Shown in pieces: positions 9,273 through 18,076 of a stretch of 36,822 nt of DNA. The DNA is from Bacteroidales bacterium (GTDB lineage: Bacteria > Bacteroidota > Bacteroidia > Bacteroidales > UBA7960). A program made the position numbers and the translations under genes. Each line of letters starts with the position of its first letter. The first letter of the stretch is position 1. Below the pieces are notes generated by a model, which was not told the DNA's origin, did not search any database, and worked only from the letters and a program-made list of their open reading frames with translations. The stretch spans positions 1 through 36,822 of the forward strand of contig SKRM01000059.1 in NCBI GenBank assembly GCA_007118495.1, in the 5' to 3' direction.

Positions 9273-9280
9273 CAAAGTTA
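9273..9280 (-). promoter_or_regulatory. Putative -7 box (TAACTTTG) for the pirin gene
   Basis: An exact TAnnTTTG match on the minus strand, 26 bases before the pirin start codon, inside the 58-base gap after the M28 peptidase gene. It suggests the pirin gene has its own promoter. Confidence 0.5.
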
Positions 9281-9305
9281 AAAAAAGCTGCCAAAGTCAG
9301 TTTTT

Positions 9306-10676
9306 TTACTCAAGTATATCAAGATGATCTACCAGATAAATAATGGCTGCCATAGCCGCAGTACCCAATTGCATCTCACGTCGGTTCACCTGATCAAATG
9401 TATCGTTTGACGAGTGGTGCAGGTCAAAATACCGCTGTGAATCGGTGACCAACCCAACAAGGGCCATATCAAAGTAATTCTTCAGGGGAGCAATGTCAAC
9501 TCCGCTCCCACCGGAAAAAAACTCATGGATTCCGTAGGGCGTAAAGTAGGGCTTAAGACTTTGGATGGCAGCCAGTCTTTCCTGATTGCTGTCAATTGAA
9601 AAACCTCTGGGTGTAAAAGCCCCCCGATCTGACTCTATGGCAAAATAATGCTTCTCTCCGCGTTCGTGGGCAAGGTCAGCATACTTGTTCCCTCCACGTT
9701 GTGAAATTTCCTCATCCATAAACATCACTGCACGAACAGTTCTTTTAGGATGAATTCCTTCTTCGATAAAAATTCGGAGCACATCTATTGACTGCATACA
9801 ACCTGCTCCATCATCGTGTGCGCCGGGGCTGTTGTCCCAAGAATCGAGGTGTCCGCCAACTGTAATAATCTGATCAGGATACGTGCTTCCTCTGATCTCG
9901 CCAATGACATTGTACGAAATCACATCAGGCAACTGATGGCTGGTGGTTCGAATATAAAATTTAAGGTCAGGATCGTGCTTTAGCCGGGAACTCAATTTAT
10001 CAGCTCCAACAGGACTGACAGCTATGGCCGGAATATTTGGTCCATCTTCATTAAGTCTGGTCACACCAGTATGGGCATGGTCGTGGTAAGCAGTTGTAAC
10101 CGAACGAATCACTGCACCTACAGCTCCTAAACGGGCGGCCTCGGCAGGCCCATGAAAACGTTGGTCAACTGCTCCGCTATATGCTTCAAATGTGTTATAA
10201 TGCGCCTGATCAACCGGCCGGTTAAAGAATACTATTTTCCCCTCAATTCCTTCCCTGCCCAGTTCTTCCAGATCACTCAAATGCATCACCTCAATCACTT
10301 TTGCAGACAGCCCATCCGGCCCGGTTCCTACTGAACGACCCAGAGCTACAGCAGTGAGGTCGACTGAGCCAATTTGTGTTGAAACAATACGCGCCACTTC
10401 CTTGTCGCCTCTGACCCACCTGGGCACCCATACCTCTTGCAAGTACACTGAATCAAGATCCATCGAGGCCATGATTTGTCTGGTAAACTCAACCGCCGCT
10501 GCCGCCTCGGGTGTACCAGATATTCGACCTTCAGTAGTTTCACACAAAATACGAAGGTTTTCATAGGCAACCTCCGACGCAAGTGCATTGGAGAAAATGG
10601 CATCAATAACTTTTTGCTGTCCGTAAACATGAAGAGATGTCAATGCAAATAATAGAGCAATAAAATACTTTGGCAT
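9306..10676 (-). CDS. M28 family zinc metallopeptidase, secreted
   Basis: A 456-residue aminopeptidase/carboxypeptidase of the M28 family, related to carboxypeptidase Q. A signal peptide (about 1-19) is followed by a protease-associated domain region (about 130-230) and the catalytic domain. Zinc ligand motifs are visible as GGHLDSWDNSPGAHDDGAG, MFMDEEISQ, IESDRG and DLHHSSNDT. It should cleave short peptides in the periplasm or outside the cell. It starts 10 bases after the threonine ammonia-lyase stop, so the two are probably cotranscribed. Confidence 0.93.
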   Translation of the reverse strand: MPKYFIALLFALTSLHVYGQQKVIDAIFSNALASEVAYENLRILCETTEGRISGTPEAAAAVEFTRQIMASMDLDSVYLQEVWVPRWVRGDKEVARIVSTQIGSVDLTAVALGRSVGTGPDGLSAKVIEVMHLSDLEELGREGIEGKIVFFNRPVDQAHYNTFEAYSGAVDQRFHGPAEAARLGAVGAVIRSVTTAYHDHAHTGVTRLNEDGPNIPAIAVSPVGADKLSSRLKHDPDLKFYIRTTSHQLPDVISYNVIGEIRGSTYPDQIITVGGHLDSWDNSPGAHDDGAGCMQSIDVLRIFIEEGIHPKRTVRAVMFMDEEISQRGGNKYADLAHERGEKHYFAIESDRGAFTPRGFSIDSNQERLAAIQSLKPYFTPYGIHEFFSGGSGVDIAPLKNYFDMALVGLVTDSQRYFDLHHSSNDTFDQVNRREMQLGTAAMAAIIYLVDHLDILE

Positions 10677-10686
10677 GGGAAAGGGA

Positions 10687-11904
10687 TTATTTTAACACTT
10701 CGTATTTTTTCATTTTACCATCAAGGGCCTGGCGGATAGCATCAAGCTGTGCCTTTTCCTGCAAATTAAAGGTAATGGTAACCAAAACATAGCCAACAGG
10801 AACAGTGGTAATGGATCTTTCGTGAGATATCTCATTGATATTGGCCCTGAGTTTCTCGAGTATGCTGATAATTGATTTAAGTTCACCGGCCACATCAGGG
10901 ATTAAAACGGCAATTCTGGCGCGAAGACCTTCTTCCATCATGCCTTTTTCAAGAATCTGCTCAAGAATACCCATATTGATATTTCCACCGCTGATCACTG
11001 CAACCACATTTCTTCCTGAAAGGTCAGTTTTTTTGTGCAAAACAGCCGCCATGGCTGCAACCCCGGCCGGCTCAGCCAATATTTTCGCACGCTGTAAAAG
11101 CAAATATGCCGTATGGGCAATTTCAGTATCATCTACCACCAGGATATCATCAACATATTTTTCAGTGGCTGCATATGTCAACATACCGGGTGTCTTAACG
11201 GCAATCCCGTCGGCGATGGTCTGCATATTGGTTAATTTCTGGGGTTTCCCTTTTGTCAGTGACTTCTTCATTGATTGTGCACCAGCAGCCTCCACTCCGA
11301 TTATGCGGATATCCGGATTGATTTCCTTCAGTGCGATGGCGATACCCGCTATCATGCCACCCCCTCCAATGGGTACAAGTACGTCCTGAATATCATCCCT
11401 GGCCTGGAATATTTCAAGACCAATGGTTCCCTGCCCGGAAATGATATGTGGATCGTCAAATGCGTGTACCACAACAGCCCCGGTCTTCTCGTGAAAGTCC
11501 ATAGCCGCTGCATGTGCATCGTCAAAGCTTTCACCTTCAAGCACCACGTTTGCACCATAGCTCCTGGTGGCAATTACCTTGAGAGGTGGTGTAAATACAG
11601 GCATGTAGACCGTGGCTTTGACTCCCAGTAATCTGGCTGCAAATGCTACGCCTTGTGCATGGTTTCCTGCCGAAGCACACACGACCCCTTTTTCAAGTTC
11701 TTCATTCTTAAGAGAACTGATCATATTGTAGGCACCTCTTACCTTAAAAGAACCAGTAGATTGCAGGTTCTCAAGCTTCATGAACACATTTGCATCTGCC
11801 ATGGCAGAGAATGATTTTGTGTGCTCTAAAGGGGTAATCTTCACAATGCCTTTAAGACGTATCTGCGCCTTGATAATATCTGAATAATCGGGTAATTTAA
11901 CCAT
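10687..11904 (-). CDS. ilvA: Threonine ammonia-lyase
   Basis: A PLP enzyme converting threonine to 2-oxobutanoate and ammonia, the first step toward isoleucine or a catabolic route to propionate. I start at the ATG at 11904 (MVKLPDYSD), giving 405 residues; a longer reading from 11934 adds ten residues unlike the family. The PLP lysine is in TGSFKVRGAYNM, the phosphate-binding loop is PIGGGGMIAG, and SAGNHAQGVA is also conserved. Residues of about 330-405 form a single ACT regulatory domain, as in the roughly 400-residue form of the enzyme. A TACTTTTG box at 11909-11916 is almost against the start codon. It probably leads the two-gene unit with the M28 peptidase. Confidence 0.93.
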   Translation of the reverse strand: MVKLPDYSDIIKAQIRLKGIVKITPLEHTKSFSAMADANVFMKLENLQSTGSFKVRGAYNMISSLKNEELEKGVVCASAGNHAQGVAFAARLLGVKATVYMPVFTPPLKVIATRSYGANVVLEGESFDDAHAAAMDFHEKTGAVVVHAFDDPHIISGQGTIGLEIFQARDDIQDVLVPIGGGGMIAGIAIALKEINPDIRIIGVEAAGAQSMKKSLTKGKPQKLTNMQTIADGIAVKTPGMLTYAATEKYVDDILVVDDTEIAHTAYLLLQRAKILAEPAGVAAMAAVLHKKTDLSGRNVVAVISGGNINMGILEQILEKGMMEEGLRARIAVLIPDVAGELKSIISILEKLRANINEISHERSITTVPVGYVLVTITFNLQEKAQLDAIRQALDGKMKKYEVLK

Positions 11905-11977
11905 GCTGCAAAAGTAGCTGATTTCAACCTTCAATACAATAAAGGGCTAATGGTTTTTTATTTATCTTTATGTTGCT

Positions 11978-12604
11978 ATGGATATAAAAGATGTTTTTTC
12001 GCACAATAAACAATGGATTGCCTCAAAACTGCAGGCAGATAACCAATATTTCAAAAAACTGGCTCAAGGGCAATCACCTGGCATGCTTTATATCGGATGC
12101 TCCGACAGCCGGGTATCTGCTCAGGAGCTGCTGGGCCTTCGGCAGGGGGAGGTTTTTGTTCACCGCAACATCGCAAATATGGTTCCAGGTACCGACCTGA
12201 ATGTGATGTCGGTAATCACCTATGCGGTGAGGCATTTAAAAGTCAGCCACGTTGTTGTCTGCGGACATTACTTGTGTGGCGGCGTAAAAGCAGCCATGAT
12301 GCAGCAAGACCTGGGAACATTAAACCACTGGTTGAGAAACATTCGCGATGTATACCGAACCCACCAGCAAGAACTGGACGCCATCACCGACGAGCACCAA
12401 AAGTATAACCGCCTGGTTGAATTGAATGTCCAGGAACAGTGCATCAATGTGATTAAGACTGCCGTGGTTCAAAAAGCCATTACCGAACAAAACTTAAGCG
12501 TTCATGGCTGGGTGTTTGATATCCGAACGGGGCTGCTGAAAGACCTGAACATTGATTTTGAAGCCATCCTGAAACAAATCATGAAAATCTACAAGGTGGT
12601 TTAA
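11978..12604 (+). CDS. Beta-class carbonic anhydrase
   Basis: A 208-residue cytoplasmic zinc enzyme interconverting CO2 and bicarbonate. Zinc ligands are complete: Cys41 and Asp43 with Arg45 (CSDSR), then His97 and Cys100 (GHYLCGG). The N-terminus (NKQWIASKL, FKKLAQGQ) matches the family, supporting the start. A TATCTTTA sequence eight bases before the ATG resembles a -7 box and would give a very short leader. The 3' end converges on corA with only 12 bases between. Confidence 0.95.
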   Translation: MDIKDVFSHNKQWIASKLQADNQYFKKLAQGQSPGMLYIGCSDSRVSAQELLGLRQGEVFVHRNIANMVPGTDLNVMSVITYAVRHLKVSHVVVCGHYLCGGVKAAMMQQDLGTLNHWLRNIRDVYRTHQQELDAITDEHQKYNRLVELNVQEQCINVIKTAVVQKAITEQNLSVHGWVFDIRTGLLKDLNIDFEAILKQIMKIYKVV

Positions 12605-12616
12605 AAGGAGACCTAT

Positions 12617-13678
12617 TCAAAACCACTTTCGGCGTTTCATATAAATTAACATGGCAACCGCCACACTCGCCATAAGCACCAGCACTGCCGGATAAGCCCA
12701 TGAATAGGCAAGTTCGGGCATGTGCATGAAGTTCATCCCATAAACCCCTGCAATGAAAGTCAGGGGCATGAAAATAGCTGCAAACACCGTCAGAGTCTTC
12801 ATCACATTATTCATGCGGTTGGCATTGGCTGCCATTTGCAGCTCAAGTAAACTGGTAATCAGGTCGCGGCAACCATCAAGCGTCTGGCCCATCTGGGTTA
12901 AGTGATCATAGACATCATCCAGAAATCGATGGGTGCCAGGTGCGATGAGGGCCGAATCCTCTTGCCTGATCTTTCTGAACTCCTCCCGCAAAGGGAGTAT
13001 GTTCCGCTTTAGAAAAATCATATCCTTTTTGCGCTCCAGGATCAGGTTCGACACGCCTTCCAGTCGCTGTTTCAGTAATAATTCTTCTATGCCTTCCAAA
13101 TCGTCCTCCAGCTTGTCGGTGAGTACAAAGTAATGATCGACCACTGTATCAAGCAAACGATAAAACAAATAATCAGCTCCCCGCTTACGCAACCTACCAT
13201 GACCGCTTCTGATTCCTTCCCGGATGTGATCAAATACATCACCCCTGGTCTCCTGAAAAGTAATGAGAAACCACGGGCCAAGTATCATACTCAGATGCTC
13301 TTTGCCCAGTTCGTTATCTACACCTGAAGACATCATTTTGAAGGTCAGAAAAATGTAATCATCGTAAATCGCCAGTTTGGGCATATGATCAATATGTAAC
13401 ACATCCTCCAGCACCAGGGGATGAATGTCAAACTGTTTTCCAATGGCCTCAATGATCAATGTATCATGCAGACCATTGACATGAATCCAGTTAACCTGGT
13501 TTTTATCAAGATTCTCAAACAAAGAATCTACCGACAATGCTTCAAAAAAGCTTTCAGTGTCTTCAGTAAACCTAACAAGCTGAAGGTTGACCTTTTCACG
13601 GATGTTCCCACCAGTATAAACAAGGCTTCCGGGAGATATTCCCGGTTTTTTTCGGATTATTTTACCTGTGTGTCTCAA
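12617..13678 (-). CDS. corA: Magnesium/cobalt transport protein CorA
   Basis: A 353-residue CorA channel for Mg2+ (and Co2+). The long cytoplasmic N-terminal domain precedes two C-terminal membrane segments; the first is followed by the signature YGMNF motif in the periplasmic loop (GVYGMNFMHMPEL), and the protein ends in a basic tail. The length is standard. Its start overlaps the MscS gene stop by four bases (ATGA type), so the two are translationally coupled and both concern ion balance. Confidence 0.96.
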   Translation of the reverse strand: MRHTGKIIRKKPGISPGSLVYTGGNIREKVNLQLVRFTEDTESFFEALSVDSLFENLDKNQVNWIHVNGLHDTLIIEAIGKQFDIHPLVLEDVLHIDHMPKLAIYDDYIFLTFKMMSSGVDNELGKEHLSMILGPWFLITFQETRGDVFDHIREGIRSGHGRLRKRGADYLFYRLLDTVVDHYFVLTDKLEDDLEGIEELLLKQRLEGVSNLILERKKDMIFLKRNILPLREEFRKIRQEDSALIAPGTHRFLDDVYDHLTQMGQTLDGCRDLITSLLELQMAANANRMNNVMKTLTVFAAIFMPLTFIAGVYGMNFMHMPELAYSWAYPAVLVLMASVAVAMLIYMKRRKWF

Positions 13679-14571
13679 GATGAAATGCTTTTCGTATTGG
13701 CCCCTTTCATCACTACGGTTCGATAAGGATAAGGAATTTCGATGCCTTCCTTGTCGAATCGTTTCTTGATGGTTCTATAGACATCTGTCCGCAACACAAA
13801 GGCATCCATTGATGTGGCCGCCCAGGCGTAGGCCCGCAGTTTTACTGAAGAGTCAAGGAATCCCATCACCCTCACAACAATGCGTGGTACACCAGCCTGG
13901 GTGTCTTCAGGGGTTCGGTTGTCAATGGAAAGTGAATGCCTGGCGATTTCATCCTGCAGAACCCCAATGGCATGATCCAAATCCGTGTCATAGCTTACGC
14001 CAATCTCAATCAAACTGCAAACCTTTTCATCTATGATGTTGCTGTTGATAATTGTCTGGCTGTTGACCACGGCATTAGGTATGATGATACGGCGGTTTTC
14101 ATTGTTCCGGATAACAGTATGGCGAAGGGTAATATCTTCAACCACCCCCATATATTCATCTGTAATTTTGATAAAATCACCAACCCTGATGGGTTTAGAA
14201 CTCACGATGAAAATGCCTGAAATGATATTGGCAAATGCCGCCTGTGAAGCAAAACCAATGATTATGGCAAAAATACCAGCACCGGCAAACAGTGATACCC
14301 CAACAGATCTTAATTCAGGAATGGAGTAAAAAACAATGGTGATGGCCACCAGATAAATGACAAAGCTAACCGCATTCTTGAAGAAACGATAGCGGGTGGG
14401 ATCAACCTTCAGCATTTGTGACCTTTGCTCAACATAACGATGCATCACGCTGCGAAAGATCCTGGAAACAATCGTGGCCAGCAGCAAAATGGCCAATGGA
14501 ATCACTACATAAGTTAGCAACCTGGGGCTTAAATTCAGCAACTCCGCGAAATCAATCTGTAGTATGTTCAT
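13675..14571 (-). CDS. Small-conductance mechanosensitive channel (MscS family)
   Basis: A 298-residue inner-membrane channel that opens under osmotic tension. Three N-terminal membrane segments (about 15-38, 68-88 and 95-125) are followed by the MscS pore helix and beta domain; the pore region FASQAAFANIISGIF and the start of the beta domain PIRVGDFIKI are typical. It is coupled to corA by a four-base overlap. An exact TAATTTTG box at 14591-14598 provides a likely promoter. Confidence 0.93.
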   Translation of the reverse strand: MNILQIDFAELLNLSPRLLTYVVIPLAILLLATIVSRIFRSVMHRYVEQRSQMLKVDPTRYRFFKNAVSFVIYLVAITIVFYSIPELRSVGVSLFAGAGIFAIIIGFASQAAFANIISGIFIVSSKPIRVGDFIKITDEYMGVVEDITLRHTVIRNNENRRIIIPNAVVNSQTIINSNIIDEKVCSLIEIGVSYDTDLDHAIGVLQDEIARHSLSIDNRTPEDTQAGVPRIVVRVMGFLDSSVKLRAYAWAATSMDAFVLRTDVYRTIKKRFDKEGIEIPYPYRTVVMKGANTKSISS

Positions 14572-14590
14572 CGTTTGAGATATGGTTATT

Positions 14591-14598
14591 CAAAATTA
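14591..14598 (-). promoter_or_regulatory. Putative -7 box (TAATTTTG) for mscS-corA
   Basis: An exact TAnnTTTG match on the minus strand, 20 bases before the MscS start codon. The -33 region is not clear at the expected distance. Confidence 0.4.
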
Positions 14599-14653
14599 TA
14601 GAAATATCCAAAACAACCGGCAGCAATCAGGCAACCATATGCATGGATACAGG

Positions 14654-15769
14654 TTATGTCAATGACTTGAAAAATAATTGGTACCGCTTGTAGATATGCC
14701 CACCTACCTTCTCCATTTCTGCCCTGACCCTTGTATTCTCTTCCAATTCAAGGTGGGTATCAACAGTTGTTATCCCGACATTTCTGGCCGATTCCATCAA
14801 GTCTATACCCATCAGTACATCAATTCCACGACCCCTGTACTTAGGATGAATACCCCCGACCAACAGATCAAGCCTTGTAGAATTCTTCATTGCTTGTCGA
14901 ATTTTTAAAAACCCAAAAGGTAAAATTCGGCCTTTGGCAGCCATCAGTCCTTTTGAAATGTTTGGCATGGCTATCATAAAACCTGCCAAATTTCCCTCAT
15001 AGGTGGCAATTTTTACAAAATTCGGATTGAGCATGATGAGAAATTGTTTGCTCATAGCATCCATTTCTTCTTGGCTGAGTGGGACAAAATCTTCTAAATC
15101 AGTAAAGGAAGAATTCAGGAGTTCTAAAATAGAATTTGCATAACGAAGTAAATCACGCTTGCTTTTCAGATCAATAAGTTTCATAGACGGATTCGAAGCA
15201 ATGCGCTGAAAAATCCGCTTATAAAAATCAGGTATATCGTCACCAATATCAATTTCATAAACAACCATTTTTGATTTAGGCTGGTAGCCTGCTTTTTCCA
15301 TCAGGCCAATCATATACGGATGGTTGCAATAAGTTGAAACAGCAGGTATTTTGTCAAAACCCTCCACCTGAAAACCCTTTGGATCCTGGTAGCACATCCC
15401 CATGGGGCCAGTAATGCTTACAAGCCCCCTTGATTTGGCCCATTCTCCAACATACTCAAGCAAAGCATTGGCAACATCGCTATCGTCTATACATTCCAGA
15501 AGCGCAAACCGGGCCGATTTTTGTTGTTTTTGCTCATTGTATTTCATGTTTTCTATGCCCATAATCCGACCAATGGTCTGTCCATTTTTTACTGCAATGG
15601 CCTGTGTAATGTTGCAATATGCCAATGCTGGATTATGGCGCCGGTCAAAATACCGGTATTGCTCCGAGATTAACGGAGGGACCCAATTCGGGTGATTTTT
15701 GTGAAGTTTGAAGGGCAAATAAATAAACTCTTTCAACTGCCTTTTGCTTATTACAGCTTGAATTTCCAT
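14654..15769 (-). CDS. GNAT-like acyltransferase-fold protein
   Basis: About 371 residues from the ATG at 15769 (MEIQAVISK); an ATG three codons upstream is an alternative. I recognise the N-terminal FKLHKNHPNWVPPL and the C-terminal GGIHPKYRGRGID, the latter being an acetyl-CoA-binding-type motif (R/Q-x-x-G-x-G/A-like) of GNAT proteins. Proteins of this type are widespread in Bacteroidota and usually annotated only as hypothetical or as N-acetyltransferases. The substrate cannot be inferred. It lies 82 bases upstream of the mscS-corA pair on the same strand, which may be coincidental. Confidence 0.7.
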   Translation of the reverse strand: MEIQAVISKRQLKEFIYLPFKLHKNHPNWVPPLISEQYRYFDRRHNPALAYCNITQAIAVKNGQTIGRIMGIENMKYNEQKQQKSARFALLECIDDSDVANALLEYVGEWAKSRGLVSITGPMGMCYQDPKGFQVEGFDKIPAVSTYCNHPYMIGLMEKAGYQPKSKMVVYEIDIGDDIPDFYKRIFQRIASNPSMKLIDLKSKRDLLRYANSILELLNSSFTDLEDFVPLSQEEMDAMSKQFLIMLNPNFVKIATYEGNLAGFMIAMPNISKGLMAAKGRILPFGFLKIRQAMKNSTRLDLLVGGIHPKYRGRGIDVLMGIDLMESARNVGITTVDTHLELEENTRVRAEMEKVGGHIYKRYQLFFKSLT

Positions 15770-15919
15770 GATCCCCAAATAAGTATATAAAACCGTTTAC
15801 CTAGCCTCTTTTTTGACAAACTAAATTTACAGAATATTCAACACATACCGCCTAATTTAATAATTCTACCGGTCAGCAAAATAAAACATGTCAACCAGGC
15901 TTCAATTGAAATACATCTA

Positions 15920-15927
15920 TATTTTTG
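15920..15927 (+). promoter_or_regulatory. Putative -7 box (TATTTTTG)
   Basis: An exact TAnnTTTG match on the plus strand, upstream of the small hypothetical gene. Transcription would begin near 15933, before both possible start codons (15944 and 16007). No clear -33 element. Confidence 0.4.
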
Positions 15928-16006
15928 CACCCTGAATGCAATTATGAGCCAGGCCACAACTTTAGTAATCACTCACTGGCGCAGGATCAAATGTAAAATA
16001 AAACTT

Positions 16007-16252
16007 ATGAATACCCGGCAAGAAAAAACAGACTGGCTGATCGATAATCTATACACCATCCCGGTAGGAGAGAATCCCAGAAAAACCTATAAAAAGATGT
16101 CAGTCGAAGAACTCGACACCTGCATAAGGGTAGGTAAAAAAGACCTGGGAAAAGGGCTGACAAGGGATGAGCTACAGGAGTTTTTGAATATTATATCAAA
16201 ATATAATACCGGCAGCATTCTGGTTGTAGAGAATCCTGAAGAGGAACCCTGA
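16007..16252 (+). CDS. Small conserved-looking hypothetical protein
   Basis: I do not recognise this gene. From the ATG at 16007 it encodes 81 residues, mostly charged and probably soluble and helical, with MSVEELDTCIRVGKKDLGKG in the middle and an acidic tail (NPEEEP). The reading frame is open upstream to an ATG at 15944, giving 102 residues, but that extension is less protein-like; the A-rich sequence before 16007 is typical of a start site here. A promoter box at 15920 fits either. It stands alone, convergent with the methyltransferase gene. Confidence 0.55.
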   Translation: MNTRQEKTDWLIDNLYTIPVGENPRKTYKKMSVEELDTCIRVGKKDLGKGLTRDELQEFLNIISKYNTGSILVVENPEEEP

Positions 16253-16288
16253 TCAGCTTTGTGATTGGGATGTATCCCTTTGGTTTGG

Positions 16289-16882
16289 TCAAATTACACC
16301 CCAGAACCTTACTACTTCAGCAGGACCCTGATGGTGTGTTCCTTCACTGAGGTTAATCCGGGTTTCCCGACATTCTATTACCCTGAGGCAATTGAAATCT
16401 TCCAACAAATCTGACGCCGTAAAAAGCAATTCTTTGCCTTTCGGGCCACCTGATTCAAGTGGTATTTGTTTTGGTGAAAATGCCTCTAGCACCAATTGCC
16501 CGTCTCTGGTAAGGGTGCTGCACAATGCCCTGTGAAAATCCCTTCTGAAAGGCATGGATAAATGCATGAATGAAAGAGCCACCAGATCAAAGCTGTTCTT
16601 TTTGGGGTTAAAGTCATTTGCGTCGAGCAAAAGATAGGTTATTTCAACACCATTTTTTTTTGCCAATCCGAGTGCTTTTTTTCTTCCTTCTTCACTGGTG
16701 TCAAATGCAATTACCTCCCAGCCTCTCGATGCACCATACACTGCATCACGACCCTCTCCTGCGCCAGGCACCAATAAACGACCCGGTGGCAGACCATCAA
16801 TCACCTGCTTCAGATAAGCATTGGGAGATTCTCCGTAAATGTACTCAGCAGAGCTGTACTTTGTATTCCAGAATTCACTCAT
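16289..16882 (-). CDS. Class I SAM-dependent methyltransferase (TehB/TPMT-like)
   Basis: A 197-residue cytoplasmic methyltransferase. The AdoMet-binding motif I is LVPGAGEGRDAVYGASRGW, followed by the motif II acid in VIAFDTSEEG and a post-motif LVALSFMHL. The closest families by look are tellurite-resistance TehB-like and thiopurine methyltransferase-like enzymes. The substrate is unknown. It follows the esterase gene on the same strand after 63 bases that contain a hairpin repeat, which may separate their expression. Confidence 0.8.
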   Translation of the reverse strand: MSEFWNTKYSSAEYIYGESPNAYLKQVIDGLPPGRLLVPGAGEGRDAVYGASRGWEVIAFDTSEEGRKKALGLAKKNGVEITYLLLDANDFNPKKNSFDLVALSFMHLSMPFRRDFHRALCSTLTRDGQLVLEAFSPKQIPLESGGPKGKELLFTASDLLEDFNCLRVIECRETRINLSEGTHHQGPAEVVRFWGVI

Positions 16883-16915
16883 AACACCTTATTTTGTTTT
16901 AAAAACCTTAATCCT

Positions 16916-16951
16916 CCTAACGCGAGGCGCTTTGCGCCGAGCCAGCTACCT
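16916..16951. repeat. Single-copy hairpin element related to the 1-88 repeat
   Basis: The element begins with cctaac, contains the hairpin GGCGC-ttt-GCGCC (16926-16938) flanked by GAG on each side as in the copy at 41-58, and ends in ctacct. The stop codon TAG of the esterase gene (16946-16948) falls in its last bases, exactly as for the M81 gene at 83-85. The stem sequence differs between copies but pairing is kept, as expected if a structure is conserved. Confidence 0.6.
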
Positions 16952-17818
16952 TTTAAAAACTTCTGTAATGAACAAAACCTGATACAACAAGGCATTTGTC
17001 CAATATGCCCAGTCATGCGCACCAGGGCGTTCAATATAATCATGGGCAACACCGGCATCCAAAAGTCTATTGTTCAGTTCACGGTTTGCTTCCAGTAAAA
17101 AATCGTCCACACCACAATCAATAATCAACGGCATTTGATTTTCCTTCATCTGGGTTACCAGATTGGTAACCGAATGTTTAGCCAAAAAATCTGTAGTTAT
17201 TTCGTCGCTACCAAGTGTCTGACCAATCTGGCGGACAAAGCCCCGTTTGTTCTCTTCGGGCAGTTCCCAACTGGCAACATCCATATCAGCTACTCCGCTC
17301 ATGCTTCCGGCTGCAGCAAAAAGCTCCGGGTTTCTGGCAGCAAGGTACAATGCACCATGTCCGCCCATGCTTAGACCGGTGATGGCTCTGCCTGGCTTTT
17401 CGTCAATGGTTCTGAATACGGAGTCAATAAAGGGGATGACTTCTCTGGTTATATGGGTTTCAAATTGGCTTTTTTGGTTTCCCGGGCTATCAAAATAATA
17501 ACTGTACCTATCACCACTGGGCAACACAAATATGACCCTGTAGTGATCAGCGAGTTGTTGCACCAATCCGTCTTCTTCAGGCAAATTCAGCCAGTTTCTG
17601 TAGCTGCCCATAGCGCCATGCAGCAGGTAGATGACCGGGTAAGGAGTTTCAACCTCATGGTAACATGCCGGAAGCACAACAGCAACCGGTAATTGACGAT
17701 CCATTGATGCACTATGCACCTCGAGATGCTCAATGGAAGCCTGTGCAAAAATGGGGATCAGAAGCAGACCTAATGTCAGAAACAGAAAATACTGACGCAT
17801 CGAGATTGTGTGTTTCAT
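16946..17818 (-). CDS. Secreted alpha/beta hydrolase (esterase D / XynC-like)
   Basis: A 290-residue esterase of the tributyrin/acetylxylan esterase group. A signal peptide (about 1-27) is followed by YPVIYLLHGAMGSYRNW, the nucleophile elbow GLSMGGHGA, the catalytic Asp region IDCGVDDF and the catalytic His in PGAHDWAYW. It probably removes acyl groups from carbohydrates or other esters outside the cytoplasm. It is divergent from the dsrC operon across a 258-base AT-rich region. Confidence 0.88.
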   Translation of the reverse strand: MKHTISMRQYFLFLTLGLLLIPIFAQASIEHLEVHSASMDRQLPVAVVLPACYHEVETPYPVIYLLHGAMGSYRNWLNLPEEDGLVQQLADHYRVIFVLPSGDRYSYYFDSPGNQKSQFETHITREVIPFIDSVFRTIDEKPGRAITGLSMGGHGALYLAARNPELFAAAGSMSGVADMDVASWELPEENKRGFVRQIGQTLGSDEITTDFLAKHSVTNLVTQMKENQMPLIIDCGVDDFLLEANRELNNRLLDAGVAHDYIERPGAHDWAYWTNALLYQVLFITEVFKR

Positions 17819-17965
17819 TTTCGGAAAATTAATGCTGATATTTGCCTGATTAAAATTAAGAACAATTCTTTAAAGTATATTGTTTGTTGCACAAAACAAC
17901 AACAAGCCAAAATCTATCACACAAAATTGTCCTGACGAACCAATAAACAGGCTTTGGATTTTGGA

Positions 17966-17995
17966 CTTAATTAATTTAAAACCATTCTAATTAAG
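17966..17995. promoter_or_regulatory. Inverted repeat upstream of dsrC
   Basis: Perfect 8-bp arms CTTAATTA (17966-17973) and TAATTAAG (17988-17995) are separated by 14 bases, so the arm centres are 22 bp apart, about two helical turns. The repeat lies 44-73 bases before the dsrC -7 box and could be an operator. The sequence is AT-rich, so chance is a real alternative. Confidence 0.3.
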
Positions 17996-18038
17996 GCACT
18001 ATCAAGGGGATATATATAGTCTCATGTAGGTTTTTTCA

Positions 18039-18046
18039 TATATTTG
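18039..18046 (+). promoter_or_regulatory. Putative -7 box (TATATTTG) of the dsrC operon
   Basis: An exact TAnnTTTG match 30 bases before the dsrC start codon, giving a leader of about 25 bases. A matching -33 TTG at the expected distance was not found, so transcription may need an activator. Confidence 0.5.
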
Positions 18047-18076
18047 CCCGAAGATTTTGTAAAAATATTTTATGCT

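Noticed and set aside
17876-17910. TTGTTT/AAACAA hairpin in the esterase-dsrC intergenic region
   Set aside because: Six-base AT-rich arms in low-complexity sequence are likely to arise by chance.
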